Assembly: GCF_051401765.1 (NCBI RefSeq)
Contig: NW_027480449.1
Location: 1,798,001 to 1,862,000, forward strand
Reading direction: 5' to 3'
Length of the DNA stretch: 64,000 bases
Source of the DNA: Calliopsis andreniformis
Lineage: Eukaryota > Arthropoda > Insecta > Hymenoptera > Andrenidae
Positions 27,229-39,996 of this stretch are shown in pieces; position 1 is the stretch's first letter, and each line of letters begins with the position of its first letter. A program made the translations under genes and the position numbers. A model generated the notes under the pieces. It had not been told where the DNA came from. It made no database searches and saw only the letters and a list, made by a program, of their open reading frames with translations.

Positions 27229-27341
27229 CACCGAGTGTTGAGGATTGAGTGTTGAGAATTGATGTTTGAGGATCGAGATTTGATTATTGAATATTGTGGA
27301 TTGAGTATTGAATCATGAGAATTCAGGATATTCTATTGAGT
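27229..27341 (+). repeat. L element, subfamily c
   Basis: Starts CACCGAGTG after GAGAGAG; EcoRI site at 27319. Counterparts at 38907 and 50420. Confidence 0.87.
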
Positions 27342-27914
27342 ATTGAGAATTGAGGATTGATTGTTGAGTATTGAGAATTGATGGTTGATGGTTGTGTATT
27401 GAATATTGAGGATTGAGTATTGAGGATTGAAGATTGAGTATTGAGGATTGAAGGTTGATGATTGAGGATTGAGGATTGACGATTAAGGATTGAGGATTGA
27501 GGATTGAGTATTGAGGATTGATGATTGAAGACTGAGTATTGAGCATTGAACATTGAGGATTGAGGATTCAGGATTGAGGATTGAGGATGAGGGCTGAAGG
27601 TTGACGATTCAGGATTGAGGATTCGGGATTGAGGTTTGAGGACGAGGACCGACGGTTGAGGATTCAGGTTTGGGGATTGAGGATTGAGGATGAGGGCTGA
27701 GGGTTGGGGATTGTGGTTTGAGGACTGAGGACTGAGGATTGAGGGTTGAGAATTGAGGATTGAGGATTCAGGATAGAAGATTGAGGATTGGGTATTGAGG
27801 ATTGAAGAGTGAGGATTGAGGATTGAGGATTGAGGATTGAAGATTGAGTATTGAGGATTGAAGATTGAGGATTGAGGATCGAGGATTGAGGATTGAGGAT
27901 TGAGGATTGAGGAT

Positions 27915-29465
27915 TGAAGATTGAGTATTGTGGATTGAAGATTGAGGACTGGGGATTGAGGATTGAAGATTGAGGATTAAGGATTGAGGATTGGGGATTG
28001 AGGATCTAGGATTGGAGATTGATTATTGAGGATTGAAGATTGAGGATTCAGAATTGATGTTTGAGGACTGAGGATTGACGATTGAAGATTGAGTATTGAG
28101 GATTGAGGATTGAGGATTGAGGACTGAGGATTGAGGATTGAGGATTGAGGATGGAGCATTGAGGATTGAAGATTGAGGACTGGGGATTGAGGATTGAAGA
28201 TTGAGGATTAAGGATTGAGGATTGGGGATTGAGGATCTAGGATTGGAGATTGATTATTGAGGATTGAAGATTGAGGATTCGGAATTGAGGTTTGACGACT
28301 GAGGATAGACGATTGAAGATTGAGTATTGAGGATTGAGGATTGAGTATTGAGGATTGAGGATTGAGGATTGAGGATTGAGGATTGAGTATTGAATATTGA
28401 GGATTGAATGTTGAGGATTGCGTACTGAGGATTGGGGATTGAGGATTGAGGAATGAGGATTGAGGTTTGAGGATTGAGGATTGATGATTGAGGATTGAGT
28501 ATTGAAGATTGAGGATTTATGACTGAGGATTGAGGATTGAGGATTGATGATTGATGATTGAGGATTGAGGATTGAAGATTGAGTATGGAGGATTGAAGAT
28601 TGAGGACTGAGGATTGAAGAACGAGGATTGACGATTGAGGATGGTGGCTGAGGTTTGAGGACTGAGGTTTGAGGACTGAGGACTGAGGATTGAGGATTGA
28701 GAATTGAGGATTGAGGATTGAGGATTGAGGATTGAGGACTGAGGATTGAGTATTGAAGATTGAGGATTGAGGATTCAGGATTGAGGATTGAGCATTGAGG
28801 ATTGATAATTGAGGATTGAGGATTGAGGATTGAGGATTGAGTATTGAGGATTGATGATTGAAGACTGAGTATTGAGGATTGAACATTGAGGACTGAGGAT
28901 TCAGGATTGAGGATTAAGGATGAGGGCTGAGGGTTGAGGATTGAGGATTGAGGATTGAAGCTGAAGATTGTGTATTGAGGATTGAGGATTGAGGATTGAG
29001 GATTGAGTATTGAAGATTGAGGATTGATGATTGTGGATTGAGGACTGAGGATTGAGGATTGAGGATTGAGGATTGAAGACTGAGTATTGAGGATTGAAGA
29101 TTGAGTATTGAGGATTGAATTTTGTGGATTGAAGATTGAGGATTGAGGATTGAGGATTAAGAATTGAGAATTGAGGATGAGGACTGAGGGTTGAGGATTG
29201 AGGTTTGTGGAATGAGGATTGAGGATTGAGTGTTGAGGATTGATGATTGAGGATTGAGTATTGAAGATTGAGGATTGATGACTGAGGATTGAGGATTGAG
29301 GATTGATGATTGAGGATTGAGGATTGAAGATTGAGTATGGAGGATTGAATATTGAGGATTGAGGATTGAGGAACCAGGATTGACGATTGAGGATGATGGC
29401 TGAGGTCTGAGGACTGAGGTTTGAGGACTGAAGACTGAGGATTGAGGATTGAGAATTGAGGATTG
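27915..29465 (+). repeat. Block X, copy 2
   Basis: Collinear with 39997-41545 at a constant offset of 12,082. N landmarks at 28003 and 28234 (231 apart) correspond to 40085 and 40316. A constant offset over 1.5 kb means essentially no length change since duplication. Confidence 0.88.
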
Positions 29466-30096
29466 AGGATTGGGGATTGAAGATTGAGGATTGGGTATTG
29501 AGTATTGAAGAATGAGGATTGAGGATTGAGGATTGAGGATTGAGGATTGAGTATTGAAGATTGAGGATTGATGATTGTGGATTGAGGACTGAGGATTGAG
29601 GATTGAGGATTGAGGATTGAGGATTGAGTATTGAAGATTGAGGATTGATGACTGAGGATTGAGTATTGAGGATTGATGATTGAGGATTGAGGATTGAAGA
29701 TTGAGTATGGAGGATTGTAGGTTGAGTATTGAGGATTGAGGATTGAGGATTGAGGATTGAGTATTTAAGATTGAGGACTGATGATTGAGCATTGCGTACT
29801 GAGGATTGAGAATTGAGGATTGAGGATTGAAGACTGAGTATTGAGGATTGATTATTGAGGATTGAAGATTGAGGATTGAGGATTGAGGATTAAGAATTGA
29901 GAATTGAGGATGAGGGCTAAAGGTTGAGGATTGAGATTCGAGAATTGAGGATTGAGGATTGAGGATTGAGGATTGATGATTGAGGATTGAGTATTGAAGA
30001 TTGAGGATTGATGACTGAGGATTGAGGATTGAGGATTGATGATTGAGGATTGAGGATTGAAGATTGAGGATTGAGGATTGAGGATTGAAGATTGAG

Positions 30097-30209
30097 GTCT
30101 GAGTGTTGAGGGTTGAGTGACGGGGATTGATTATCGTCGATTGAGATTTGAAGATTGAAGAATGGGGATTGAGTATTGAAAACTGTGAATTGAGGATATT
30201 CTAATGGGG
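30097..30209 (+). repeat. L element, subfamily a (diverged)
   Basis: Has ATTATCGTCGATTGAG where other copies read GATGTTTGTAGACTGAG, but keeps the full length and the TCTAATGGGG end. Confidence 0.83.
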
Positions 30210-30882
30210 ACTGAGGATTGACAATTGATTGTTGAGGACTGAGGGCTGAAGATTGACGATTCAGTATTGAGGATTCGGGATTGAGGTTTGAGGACGAGCA
30301 CTGACGGTTGAGGATTCAGGTTTGGGGATTGAGGATTGAGGACTGATGACTGAGGATTTAGGATTGAGGATTGAGCATTGAGGATTGAAGATTTTGGACT
30401 GGGGATTGAGGATTGAAGATTGAGGATTAAGGATTGAGTATTGGCGAATGAGGATTGAAGATTGAGGATTGGGTATTGAGGATTGGAGAATGAGGATTGA
30501 GGATTGAGTATTGAGGATTGAGGATTGAGGATTGAGTATTGAGTATTGAAGACTGACGATTGAGTATCGAGGATTGATGTCTGGGGGTTGTGTAATGAAT
30601 ATTGAGTATTGAGGATTGAGGATTGAGGATTGAGCATTGAGCATTGAAGATTGAGTATTGATGATTGACGATTGAGGATTGAGGATTGAGGGTTGAGGAT
30701 GGAGGACTGAGGATTGAGGATTGAGTATTGAAGATTGAGTATTCATGACTGAGGGTAGAGGATTGAGGATTGAGGGTTGAGGATTGAGGATCGAAGATTG
30801 AGTATTGAGGATTGAAGATTGAGGTTTGAGGATTGAGGATTGAGGATGGAGGATGAGGGCTGAGGGTTGAGGATTGAGGTTT

Positions 30883-30921
30883 AAGTATTGAATACTGAGA
30901 ATTCAGGATATTCTATTGAGT
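30883..30921 (+). repeat. Half L element, class g
   Basis: EcoRI site at 30899; first cell reads TAAGTATT. Confidence 0.8.
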
Positions 30922-31799
30922 ATTGAGAATTGAGGATTGATGGTTGAGTATTGAGGATTGAGGATTGAGGATTGAGGATTGAGTATTGAAGATTGAGGAT
31001 TTATGGTTGAGGATTGAGGATTGAGGATTGGGGATTGAGGAATGTGTGTTGAAGAATGAGGATTGATGATTGAGGATTGAGGATTGAGGATCGAGGATTT
31101 AGGATTGAGGATTGAAGATTGAGGGTTGAGGATTGAGGATTGAGGATTGAGTGTTGAAGATTGAGGATTGATGATTGAGGATTGAGGATTGATATCTGAG
31201 GATTGGGGATTGAGGATTCAGGATTGAGGATTGAGGATTGAAGATTGAGTATTGAGGATTGATCGCTGAGTATTGATGATTGAGGACTGAGGACTGAGGA
31301 TTGAAGATTGAGGATTGGGGATTGAGGATTGCCGATTGAGGATTGAGGGCTGAAGATTGACGATTCAGGATTGAGGATTCGGGATTGAGGTTTGAGGACG
31401 AGGACTGACGGTTGAGGATTCAGGTTTGGGGATTGAGGATTGAGGACTGATGACTGAGGATTGACGACTAAAGATTGAGTATTGAGGGTTGCGGATTGAG
31501 GATTGAAGATTGAGGATTGAGGATTGAGGATGAGGACTGAGGGCTGAAGATTGACGATTCAGGATTGAGGATTCGGAATTGAGGTTTGAGGACGAGGACT
31601 GACGGTTGAGGATTCAGGTTTGGGGATTGAGGATTGAGGATTGAGGATTGAGGACTGAGGATTGAGGATTGAGTATTGAGGATTGAAGATTGAGGATTGA
31701 GGATTGAGGATTGCGGATTGCGGATTGAGGATTGGGTATTGAGTGTCGAGGATTGAAGATTGAATATAGATGTTTGAGGATTCTTGATTGATGATTGAG

Positions 31800-31912
31800 G
31801 ACTGAGTGTTGAGGATAGAGTGTTGAGAATTGATGTTCGGGAACTGAGATTTGAAGATTGCAGGTTGAGGATTGAGTATTGAATACTGGGAATTGAGGAT
31901 TTTCTATTGAGT
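31800..31912 (+). repeat. L element, subfamily d
   Basis: Signature GATGTTCGGGAACTGAG and core GATTTTCTATTGAG. Counterpart at 57053. Confidence 0.86.
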
Positions 31913-31971
31913 GCTGAGAATTGAGGATTGAGGATTGAGGATTGAGGATTGAGGATTGATGGTTGAGGACA

Positions 31972-32010
31972 GAGTATTGAAAACTGAGAATCGAAGATAT
32001 TCTATTGAGG
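31972..32010 (+). repeat. Half L element, class h
   Basis: GAAAACTGAGAATCG followed by AAGATATTCTATTGAGG. Counterpart at 57239. Confidence 0.83.
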
Positions 32011-32629
32011 ATTGAAAATTGAGGATTGAGGATTGAGGATTGAGGATTAAGGGTTGAGGATAGATGTTTGATGTTTGAGGATTGACGATTGTGGATTGAG
32101 GATTGGGGATTGAGGACTGAGGATTGATGGTTGAGGATTGAGGATTGACGATTGAGTATTGAGGATTGAGGATTGAGGATTGACGATTGAGGATTGAGGA
32201 TTGAGGTTTGAGGATTGAGGATTGAAGATTGAGGATTGAGGATTGGGGATTGAGGATTCAGGATTGATGGTTGAGGATTGAGGAATGACGATTGAGGATT
32301 GAGGATTGCGGATTGAGTTCTGACGATTGAGGATTGAGGATTGAGGATTGAGGATTGAGGATTGAGGATTGAGCATTGTGGGTTGAGTATTGAGTGTTGA
32401 TGATTGAAGATTGAGGATTGAGAATGGATGATTGAGGATTGATGATTGAAGATTGAGGGTTGATTACTGAGTGTTGAGGTTTGATGAGTCAGTGTTGAGG
32501 GTTGAGGATTGACGATTGAGGATTGAGGATTGAGGATTGAGGATTGAGGATTGAGCATTGAGCATTGAGTGTTGAGGATTGAAGATTGAGGATTGAGAAT
32601 TGATGATTGAGGATTGAAGATTGAGGACA

Positions 32630-32668
32630 GAGTATTGAAAACTGAGAGTTGAGGATATTCTGTTGAGG
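32630..32668 (+). repeat. Half L element, class h
   Basis: Core reads GATATTCTGTTGAGG, preceded by the GGACA cell seen before other class h copies. Confidence 0.8.
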
Positions 32669-32841
32669 ATTGAGATTTGAGAATTGACGATTGAGGATTC
32701 AGGATTGAGTATTGATGGCTGCAGTTTGAGGATTGAATATGAGGATTGAGGATCGAAGATGGAGGGTTGAGGATTGAGGGTTGAGGATTGAGGATTGAGG
32801 ATTGAAGATTAAGGATTGAGGATAGATGATTGAAGATTGAG

Positions 32842-32954
32842 GACTGAGTGTTGAGAACAGAGTGACGAGGATTGATGTCTGTGAACTGAGATATAAAAAT
32901 TGAAGATTGAGGGTTGAGTATTGAAAACTGAGAGTTGAGGATTTTCTATTGAGG
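32842..32954 (+). repeat. L element, subfamily e
   Basis: Signature GAACAGAGTGACGAGG, with a mutated A-rich stretch ATATAAAAATTG. Counterpart at 56501. Confidence 0.86.
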
Positions 32955-33602
32955 ATTGAGGATTCAAGGCTGAGGGTTGAGGGTTGAGGTTTCAGAATTC
33001 AGGATTGATAATTGAATATTGAGGATTGAGGATCGAGGACTGAGGATTGAGGATTGTGTATTGAGAATTGAAGATTGAGGATTGAGGATTGAGTATTGAT
33101 GATTGAGGATTGAGGATTGAAGATTCAGTATGGAGGATTGAAGGTTGAGTATTGAGGATTGAGGATTGAGGATTGAGGATTGAGGATTGAGTATTGAAGA
33201 TTGAGGATTGAATGTTGAGGATTGCGGACTGAGGATTGAGGATTGAGGATTGAGGAATGAGGATTGAGGTTTGAGGATTGAGGATTGATGATTGAGGATT
33301 GAGTATTGAAGATTGAGGATTCATGACTGAGGATTGAGGATTGAGGATTGATGATTGAGGATTGAGGATTGAAGATTGAGTATGGAGGATTGAAGATTGA
33401 GGACTGAGGATTGAGGAACGAGGATTGACGATTGAGGATGATGGCTGAGGTTTGAGGACTGAGGTTTGAGGACTGAGGACTGAGGATTGAGGACTGAGAA
33501 TTGAGGATTGAGGATTGAGGATTGTGGATTGTGTATTGAAGATTGAGGATTGAGGATTGAGGATGAGGGCTGAGGGTTGAGGATTGAGGTTTGAGGACTG
33601 AC

Positions 33603-33715
33603 GACTGAGGATTGAGGGTTGAGTGATGAGAATTGATGTTTGTGGATAGAGATTTGAAGATTGCAGATTGAGTATTGCGTATTGAAAGCTCTGAAGTGAG
33701 GACATTCTATTGAGG
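33603..33715 (+). repeat. L element, subfamily b
   Basis: Opens copy beta. First cell is GAGGATT rather than GAGTGTT, a change shared with 42581 but not 18932. Confidence 0.87.
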
Positions 33716-35684
33716 ATTGAGGATCGACATCTTATTGTTGAGGACTGAGTTCTGAAAGTTGAGGATTCAGGATTGAGGATTCAGGATTGTGGTTTGAGGA
33801 CTGAGGATTGAGGATTGAGGATTGAGGATTGAGGATTGAGGATTGAGGATTGAAGATTGAGGATTGTGTATTGAGGATTGAACATTGAGGATTGAGGATT
33901 GAGGATTGAGGATTGAGGATTGAGGATTGAGGACTGAGTGCTGAAGATTGGGGATTCAGGATTGAGGAACGAGGATTGATGATTGAGGATGGAGCATTGA
34001 GGATTGAAGATTGAGGACTGGGGATTGAGGATTGAAGATTGAGGATTAAGGATTGAGGATTGGGGATTGAGGATCTAGGATTGGAGATTGATTATTGAGG
34101 ATTGAAGATTGAGGATTCAGAATTGAGGTTTGAGAACTGAGGATTGACGATTGAAGATTGAGTATTGAGGATTGAGGATTGAGGGTTGAAGATTGAGGAT
34201 TGAGGATTGAGGATGAGGGCTGAGGGTTGAAGATTGAGTATTGAGTATTGAAGATTGAGGATTGAGGATTGAGGATTGAGGACTGAGGATTGAGGATTGA
34301 CGATGAGGGCTGAGGGTTGAGGATTGAGGTTTGAGGACTGAGGACTGAGGATTGAGGATTGAGAATTGAGGATTGAGGGTTGAGGATTGAAGGTTGAGGA
34401 TTGGGCATTGAGGATTGAGGAATGAGGATTGAGGATTGAGGATTGAGGATTGAGCAATGAAGATTGAGGATTGAGGATCGAGGATTGAGGATTGAATATT
34501 GAGTATTGAGGATTGAAGATTGAGGATTGAGGATTGAGGATTGAGGATTGAGGATTGAGGATTGAGGATTGTGTATTGAAGATTGTGGACTGATGATTGA
34601 CGATTGAAGACTGAGGATTGAGGATTGATTATTGAGCTTTGGGGATTAAAGATTGTGGACTGGGGATAGAGGATTGAATATTGAGGATTAAGGATAGAGT
34701 ATTGGGGATTGATGATCTAGGATAGGAGATTGATTATTGAGGATTGAAGATTGAGGATTGAGGATTGAGAATTGAGAATTGAGGATGAGGACAGAGGGTT
34801 GAGGATTGAGGTTTGAGGAATGAGGATTGAGGATTCAGGATTGAGGATTGAGGATTGAGGATTGAGGATTGAGGATTGAGGATTGAGTATTGAAGATTGA
34901 GGATTGATGAGTGAGGATTGAGGATTGAGCATTGAGGATTGAGGATTGAGTATTGAAGATTGAGGATGGCTGACTGAGGATTGAGGATTGAGGATTGATG
35001 ATTGAGGATTGAGGATTGAAGATTCAGTATGGAGGATTGAAGGTTGAGTATTGAGGATTGAGGATTGAGGATTGAGGATTGAGGATTGAGTCTTGAAGAT
35101 TGAGGATTGAATGTTGAGGATTGCGGACTGAGGATTGAGGATTGAGGATTGAGGAATGAGGATTGAGGATTGAGGATTGAGGATTGATGATTGAGGATTG
35201 AGTATTGAAGATTGAGGATTCATGACTGAGGATTGACGATTGAGGATGATGGCTGAGGTTTGAGGACTGAGGTTTGAGGACTGAGGACTGAGGATTGAGG
35301 ATTGAGAATTGAGGATTGAGGATTGAGGATTGAGTATTGAAGATTGAGGATTGATGACTGAGGATTGAGGATTGAGGATTGACGATTGAGGATTGGGAAT
35401 TGAGGATTGAAGAATGAGTATTGAGGATTGAAAGTTGATGATTGAGTATTGAGGATTGTGGTTTGGGGATTGAGGGTTGAGGATTCAAGGTTGAGTATTG
35501 AGGATTGATCATTGAATATTGATGATTGAGGATTGAGTACTGAGGATTGAAGGTTGAGGATTGGGGATTGAGGATTGGCGATTGATGATTGAGGACTGAG
35601 GATTGAGAATTGAGGATTGAGGATTGAAGATTGAGTATTGAGGATTAAAGATTGAGGATTGAGGATTGAGGACTGAAGATTGCG

Positions 35685-35797
35685 GACTGAGTGTTGAGTT
35701 TTGAGTGATGCGAATTGATGTTTGTAGACTGAGATTTGAAGATTGAAGATTGGGGATTGAGTACTGAAAACTGTGAATTGAGGATATTCTAATGAGG
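35685..35797 (+). repeat. L element, subfamily a
   Basis: Counterpart of 44670 at offset 8,985; both are followed by ACAATTGGTTGCTG, where 21007 has ATTGATTGCTG. Confidence 0.88.
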
Positions 35798-37718
35798 ACT
35801 GAGGATTGACAATTGGTTGCTGAGGACTGAGGGCTGAAGATTGACGATTCAGGATTAAGGATTCGGTATTGAGGTTTGTGGACGAGGACTGACGGTTGAG
35901 GATTCAGGTTTGAGGGTTGAGGATTGAGGACTGATGACTGAAGATTGAGGATTGAGGATTGAGGATTGAGTATTGAAGATTGAGGATTGATGATTGTGGA
36001 TTGAGGACTGAGGATTGAGGATTGAGGATTGAGGATTGAGGATTGAGTATCGAAGATTGAGGATGGATGACTGAGGATTGAGGATTGAGGATTGATGATT
36101 GAGGATTGAGGATTGAAGATACAGTATGGAGGATTGAAGGTTGAGTATTGAGGATTGAGGATTGAGGATTGAGGATTGAGGATTGAGTATTGAAGATTGA
36201 GGATTGAATGTTGAGGATTGTGGACTGAGGATTGAGGATTGAGGATTGAGGAATGAGGATTGAGGATTGAGGATTGAGGATTGATGATTGAGGATTGAGT
36301 ATTGAAGATTGAGGATTCATGACTGAGGATTGAGGATTGAGGATTGATGATTGAGGATTGAGGATTGAAGATTGAGTATGGAGGATTGAAGATTGAGGAT
36401 TGAGGATTGAGGAACGAGGATAGACGATTGAGGATGATGGCTGAAGATTGAGTATTGAGGATTGAGGATTGAGGGTTGAGGATTGAGGATTGAGGATTGA
36501 GGATGAGGGCTGAGGGTTGAAGATTGAGGATTGAGTATTGAAGATTGAGGATTGAGGATTGAGGATTGAGGATTGAGGATTGAGGATTGACGATGAGGGC
36601 TGAGGGTTGAGGATTGAGGTTTGAGGACTGAGGACTGAGAATTGAGGATTGAGAATTGAGGATTGAGGATTGAGGATTGAAGGTTGAGGATTGGGTATTG
36701 AGGATTGAAGAATGAGGATTGAGGATTGAGGATTGAGGATTGAGGAATGAAGATTGAGGATTGAGGATCGAGGGTTGAGGATTGTAGATCGAGTATTGAG
36801 GATTGAAGATTGAGGATTGAGGATTGAGGAACGAGGATTGACTATTGAGGATGATGGCTTAGGTTTGAGGACTGAGGTTTGAGGAATGAGGACTGAGGAT
36901 TGAGGATTGAGAATTGAGGATTGAGGATTGAGGATTGAGGATTGGGTATTGAGGATTGAAGATTCAGGATTGATGATTGAGGATTGAGGATTGAGGATTG
37001 AGGATTGAGTATTGAAGATTGTGGACTGATGTTTGACGATTGAGGACTGAGGATTGAGGATTGATTATTGAGCTTTGGGGATTGAAGATTGTGGACTGCG
37101 GATAGAGGATTGAATATTGAGGATTAAGGATAGAGTATTGGGGATTAAGGATCTAGGATAGGAGATTGATTATTGAGGATTGAAGATTGAGGATCGACGA
37201 TTGAGGATTGAGGATTGTGGATTGAAGATTGAGGATTGGGTATTGAGGATTGAAGAATGAGGATTGAGGATTGAGCATTGAGGATTGAGTATTGAAGATT
37301 GAGTATTGAGGATTGAAGATTGACGATTGAGGATTGAGCATTGAGGATTGAAGATTGAGGATTGAGGATTGAGCATTGAGGATTGGGGATTGAGGATTGA
37401 TGATTGAGTATTGAGGATTGAAGATTGAGGATTGAGGATTGAAGATTGAGGATTGAGGATTGAGGATTGAGGATTGAAGAATGAGGATTGAGGATTGAGG
37501 ATTGAGGATTGAGGTATGAAGATTGAGGATTGAGGATCGAGGATTGAGGATTGAATATTGAGTATTGAGGATTGAGGACTGAAGATTGAGGACTGGGATT
37601 GAGGATTGAGGATTGAGGATTGAGAATCGAAGATTGAGTATTGAGGATTGAAGATTGAGGTTTGACGACTGAGGATTGAGGATGGAGGATGAGGGCTGAG
37701 GGTTGAGCGTTGAGGATT

Positions 37719-37757
37719 GAGTATTGAATACTGAGAATTCAGGATATTCTATTGAGT
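37719..37757 (+). repeat. Half L element, class g
   Basis: EcoRI site at 37735; counterpart of 46704. Confidence 0.85.
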
Positions 37758-38906
37758 ATTGAGAATTGAGGATTGATGGTTGAGTATTGAGGATTGTGGA
37801 TTGAGTATTGAGGATTGAAGATTGAGGTTTGAGGATTGAGAATTGAGAATTGAGGATGAGGACTGAGGGTTGAGGATTGAGGTTTGAGGAACGAGGATTG
37901 AGGATTGAGAATTGAGGATGAGGACTGAGGGTTGAGGATTGAGGTTTGAGGAACGAGGATTGAGGATTGAGGATTGAGGACTGAGGATTGACGATTGAGT
38001 ATTGAAGATTGAGGATTGATGTCTGAGGATTGAGGATTGAGGATTCAGGATTGAGGATTGAGGATTGATGATTGAGGATTGAGGATTGAAGATTGAGTAT
38101 GGAGGATTGAATATTGAGGATTGAGGATTGAGGAACGAGGATTGACGATTGAGGATGATGGCTGAGGTTTGAGGACTGAGGTTTGAGGACTGAGGACTGA
38201 GGATTGAGGATTGAGAATTGAGGATTGAGGACTGAGGATTGTGGATTGAGTATTGAAGATTGAGGATTGATGATTGTGGATTGAGGACTGAGGGTTGAGG
38301 ATTGTGGATTGAGGATTGAAGACTGAGTATTGAGGATTGAAGATTGAGGATTGAGGATTGAGGATTCAGGATTGAGGATTGAGGATGAGGGCTGAGGGTT
38401 GAGGATTGGGGATTGAGAATTGAGGATTGAGGATTGAGGATTGAGAACTGAGGATTGACGATTGAAGATTGAGTACTGAGGATTGAAGGTTGAGGACTGA
38501 GGATTGGGGATTGAGAATTGAGGATTGAGGATTGAGGATAGAAGATTGAGGATTGGGTATTGAGGATTGTAGAATGAGGATTGAGGATCGAGGATTGAGG
38601 ATTGAAGATTGAGTATTGAGGATTGAATATTTAGGATTGAGGATTGAGGATTGAGGATTGAGGATTGAGGATTGAGGATTGAGTGTTGAAGATTGAGGAT
38701 TGATGATTGAGGATTGAGGATTGAGGATTGAGGATAGAGGATTGAGGATTGAAGATTGAGGATTGGGATTGAGGATTGAGGATTGAGGATTGAGAATCGA
38801 AGATTGAGTATTGAGGATTGAAGATTGAGGTTTGAGGATTGAGGATTGAGGATGGAGGATTGACGCTTGGGGATAGAGGATTGAGGATGGAGGATTGAAG
38901 AGAGAG

Positions 38907-39019
38907 CACCGAGTGTTGAGGATTGAGTGTTGAGAATTGATGTTTGAGGATCGAGATTTGATTATTGAATATTGTGGATTGAGTATTGAATCATGAGAAT
39001 TCAGGATATTCTATTGAGT
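38907..39019 (+). repeat. L element, subfamily c
   Basis: EcoRI site at 38997; counterpart of 27229 and 50420. Confidence 0.87.
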
Positions 39020-39634
39020 ATTGAGAATTGAGGATTGATTGTTGAGTATTGAGAATTGATGGTTGATGGTTGTGTATTGAATATTGAGGATTGAGTATTG
39101 TGGATTGAAGATTGAGTATTGAGGATTGAAGGTTGATGATTGAGGATTGAGGATTGATGATTAAGGATTGAGGATTGAGGATTGAGTATTGAGGATTGAT
39201 GATTGAAGACTGAGTATTGAGGATTGAACATTGAGGATTGAGGATTCAGGATTGAGGATTGAGGATGAGGGCTGAAGGTTGACGATTCAGGATTGAGGAT
39301 TCGGGATTGAGGTTTGAGGACGAGGACCGACGGTTGAGGATTCAGGTTTGGGGATTGAGGATTGAGGATCGAGGATTTAGGATTGAGGATTGAAGATTGA
39401 GGGTTGAGGATTGAGGATTGAGGATTGAGTGTTGAAGATTGAGGATTGATGATTGAGGATTGAGGATTGAGAATTGATGATTCAGGACTGAGGATTGAAG
39501 ATTGAGGATTGGGATTGAGGATTGAGGATTGAAGATTGAGATTCGAAGATTGAGTATTGAGGATTGATGATTGAGGTTTGAGGATTGAGGATTGAGGATG
39601 GAGGATGAGGGCTGAGGGCTGAGCGTTGAGGTTT

Positions 39635-39673
39635 GAGTATTGAATACTGAGAATTCAGGATATTCTATTGAGT
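39635..39673 (+). repeat. Half L element, class g
   Basis: EcoRI site at 39651; followed by GAGTACTGAG as at 51155. Closes copy beta. Confidence 0.84.
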
Positions 39674-39996
39674 ACTGAGAATTGAGGATTGATGGTTGAG
39701 TATTGAGGATTGAAGATTGAGGTTTGAGGATTGAGGATTGAGAATTGAGAATTGAGGATGAGGACTGAGGGTTGAGGATTGAGGTTTGAGGAACGAGGAT
39801 TGAGGATTGAGAATTGAGGACTGATTATTGACGATTGAGAATTGAAGATTGAGGATTGATGTCTGAGGATTGAGGATTGAGGATTCAGGATTGCGGATTG
39901 AGGCTTGAAGATTGAGTATTGAGGATTGAGGATTGAGGATTGAGGATTGAGGATTGAAGACTGAGTGTTGAGGATTGAAGATTGAGGATTGAGGAT

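Larger units (their letters stand above)
17585..27341 (+). repeat. Higher-order repeat, copy alpha
   Basis: Defined by the order of L subfamilies: half-L g (17585), b (18932), a (21007), g (22571), a (26328), c (27229). The same order occurs at 41686-51193. Matching strings lie 23-24 kb downstream throughout, with the offset drifting between about 23.2 and 24.1 kb because of indels. N landmarks at 19401 and 20043 are 642 bp apart, as in copies beta and gamma. No gene is present. The open frame at 20831-22228 overlaps others in both remaining - frames. Confidence 0.85.
29466..31799 (+). repeat. Satellite mosaic between higher-order copies
   Basis: Gene-free. It holds L elements of subfamily a at 30097 and half-L g at 30883, plus two closely spaced copies of GACGAGGACTGACGG (near 31398 and 31592). 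The layout does not follow the alpha/beta/gamma order, so it looks like rearranged fragments. Confidence 0.7.
31800..32600 (+). repeat. Block V, copy 1 (right-arm family)
   Basis: Begins with L subfamily d at 31800 followed by half-L h at 31972, the same order as 57053 and 57239 in the right arm. The stretch from 31972 to about 32600 also matches 55127-55660. This places a fragment of the right-arm family in the middle of the window. Confidence 0.8.
33603..39673 (+). repeat. Higher-order repeat, copy beta (internally deleted)
   Basis: L order is b (33603), a (35685), g (37719), c (38907), g (39635). Relative to alpha and gamma it lacks the second subfamily-a element, and the join lies near 38680. 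From about 33400 to 38680 it matches copy gamma at offset 8,978, changing to 8,985 (one heptamer) between 34.7 and 35.0 kb. By-eye identity with gamma is very high, including paired rare variants, so beta and gamma are the youngest pair in the middle region. Confidence 0.9.

Noticed and set aside
32995..33000. GAATTC-containing string TTTCAGAATTCAGG as an L element
   Set aside because: It lacks the GATATTCT core and continues into different cells (GATAATTGAATATTG). It is a separate shared string also seen at 57493, 59837 and 61426.
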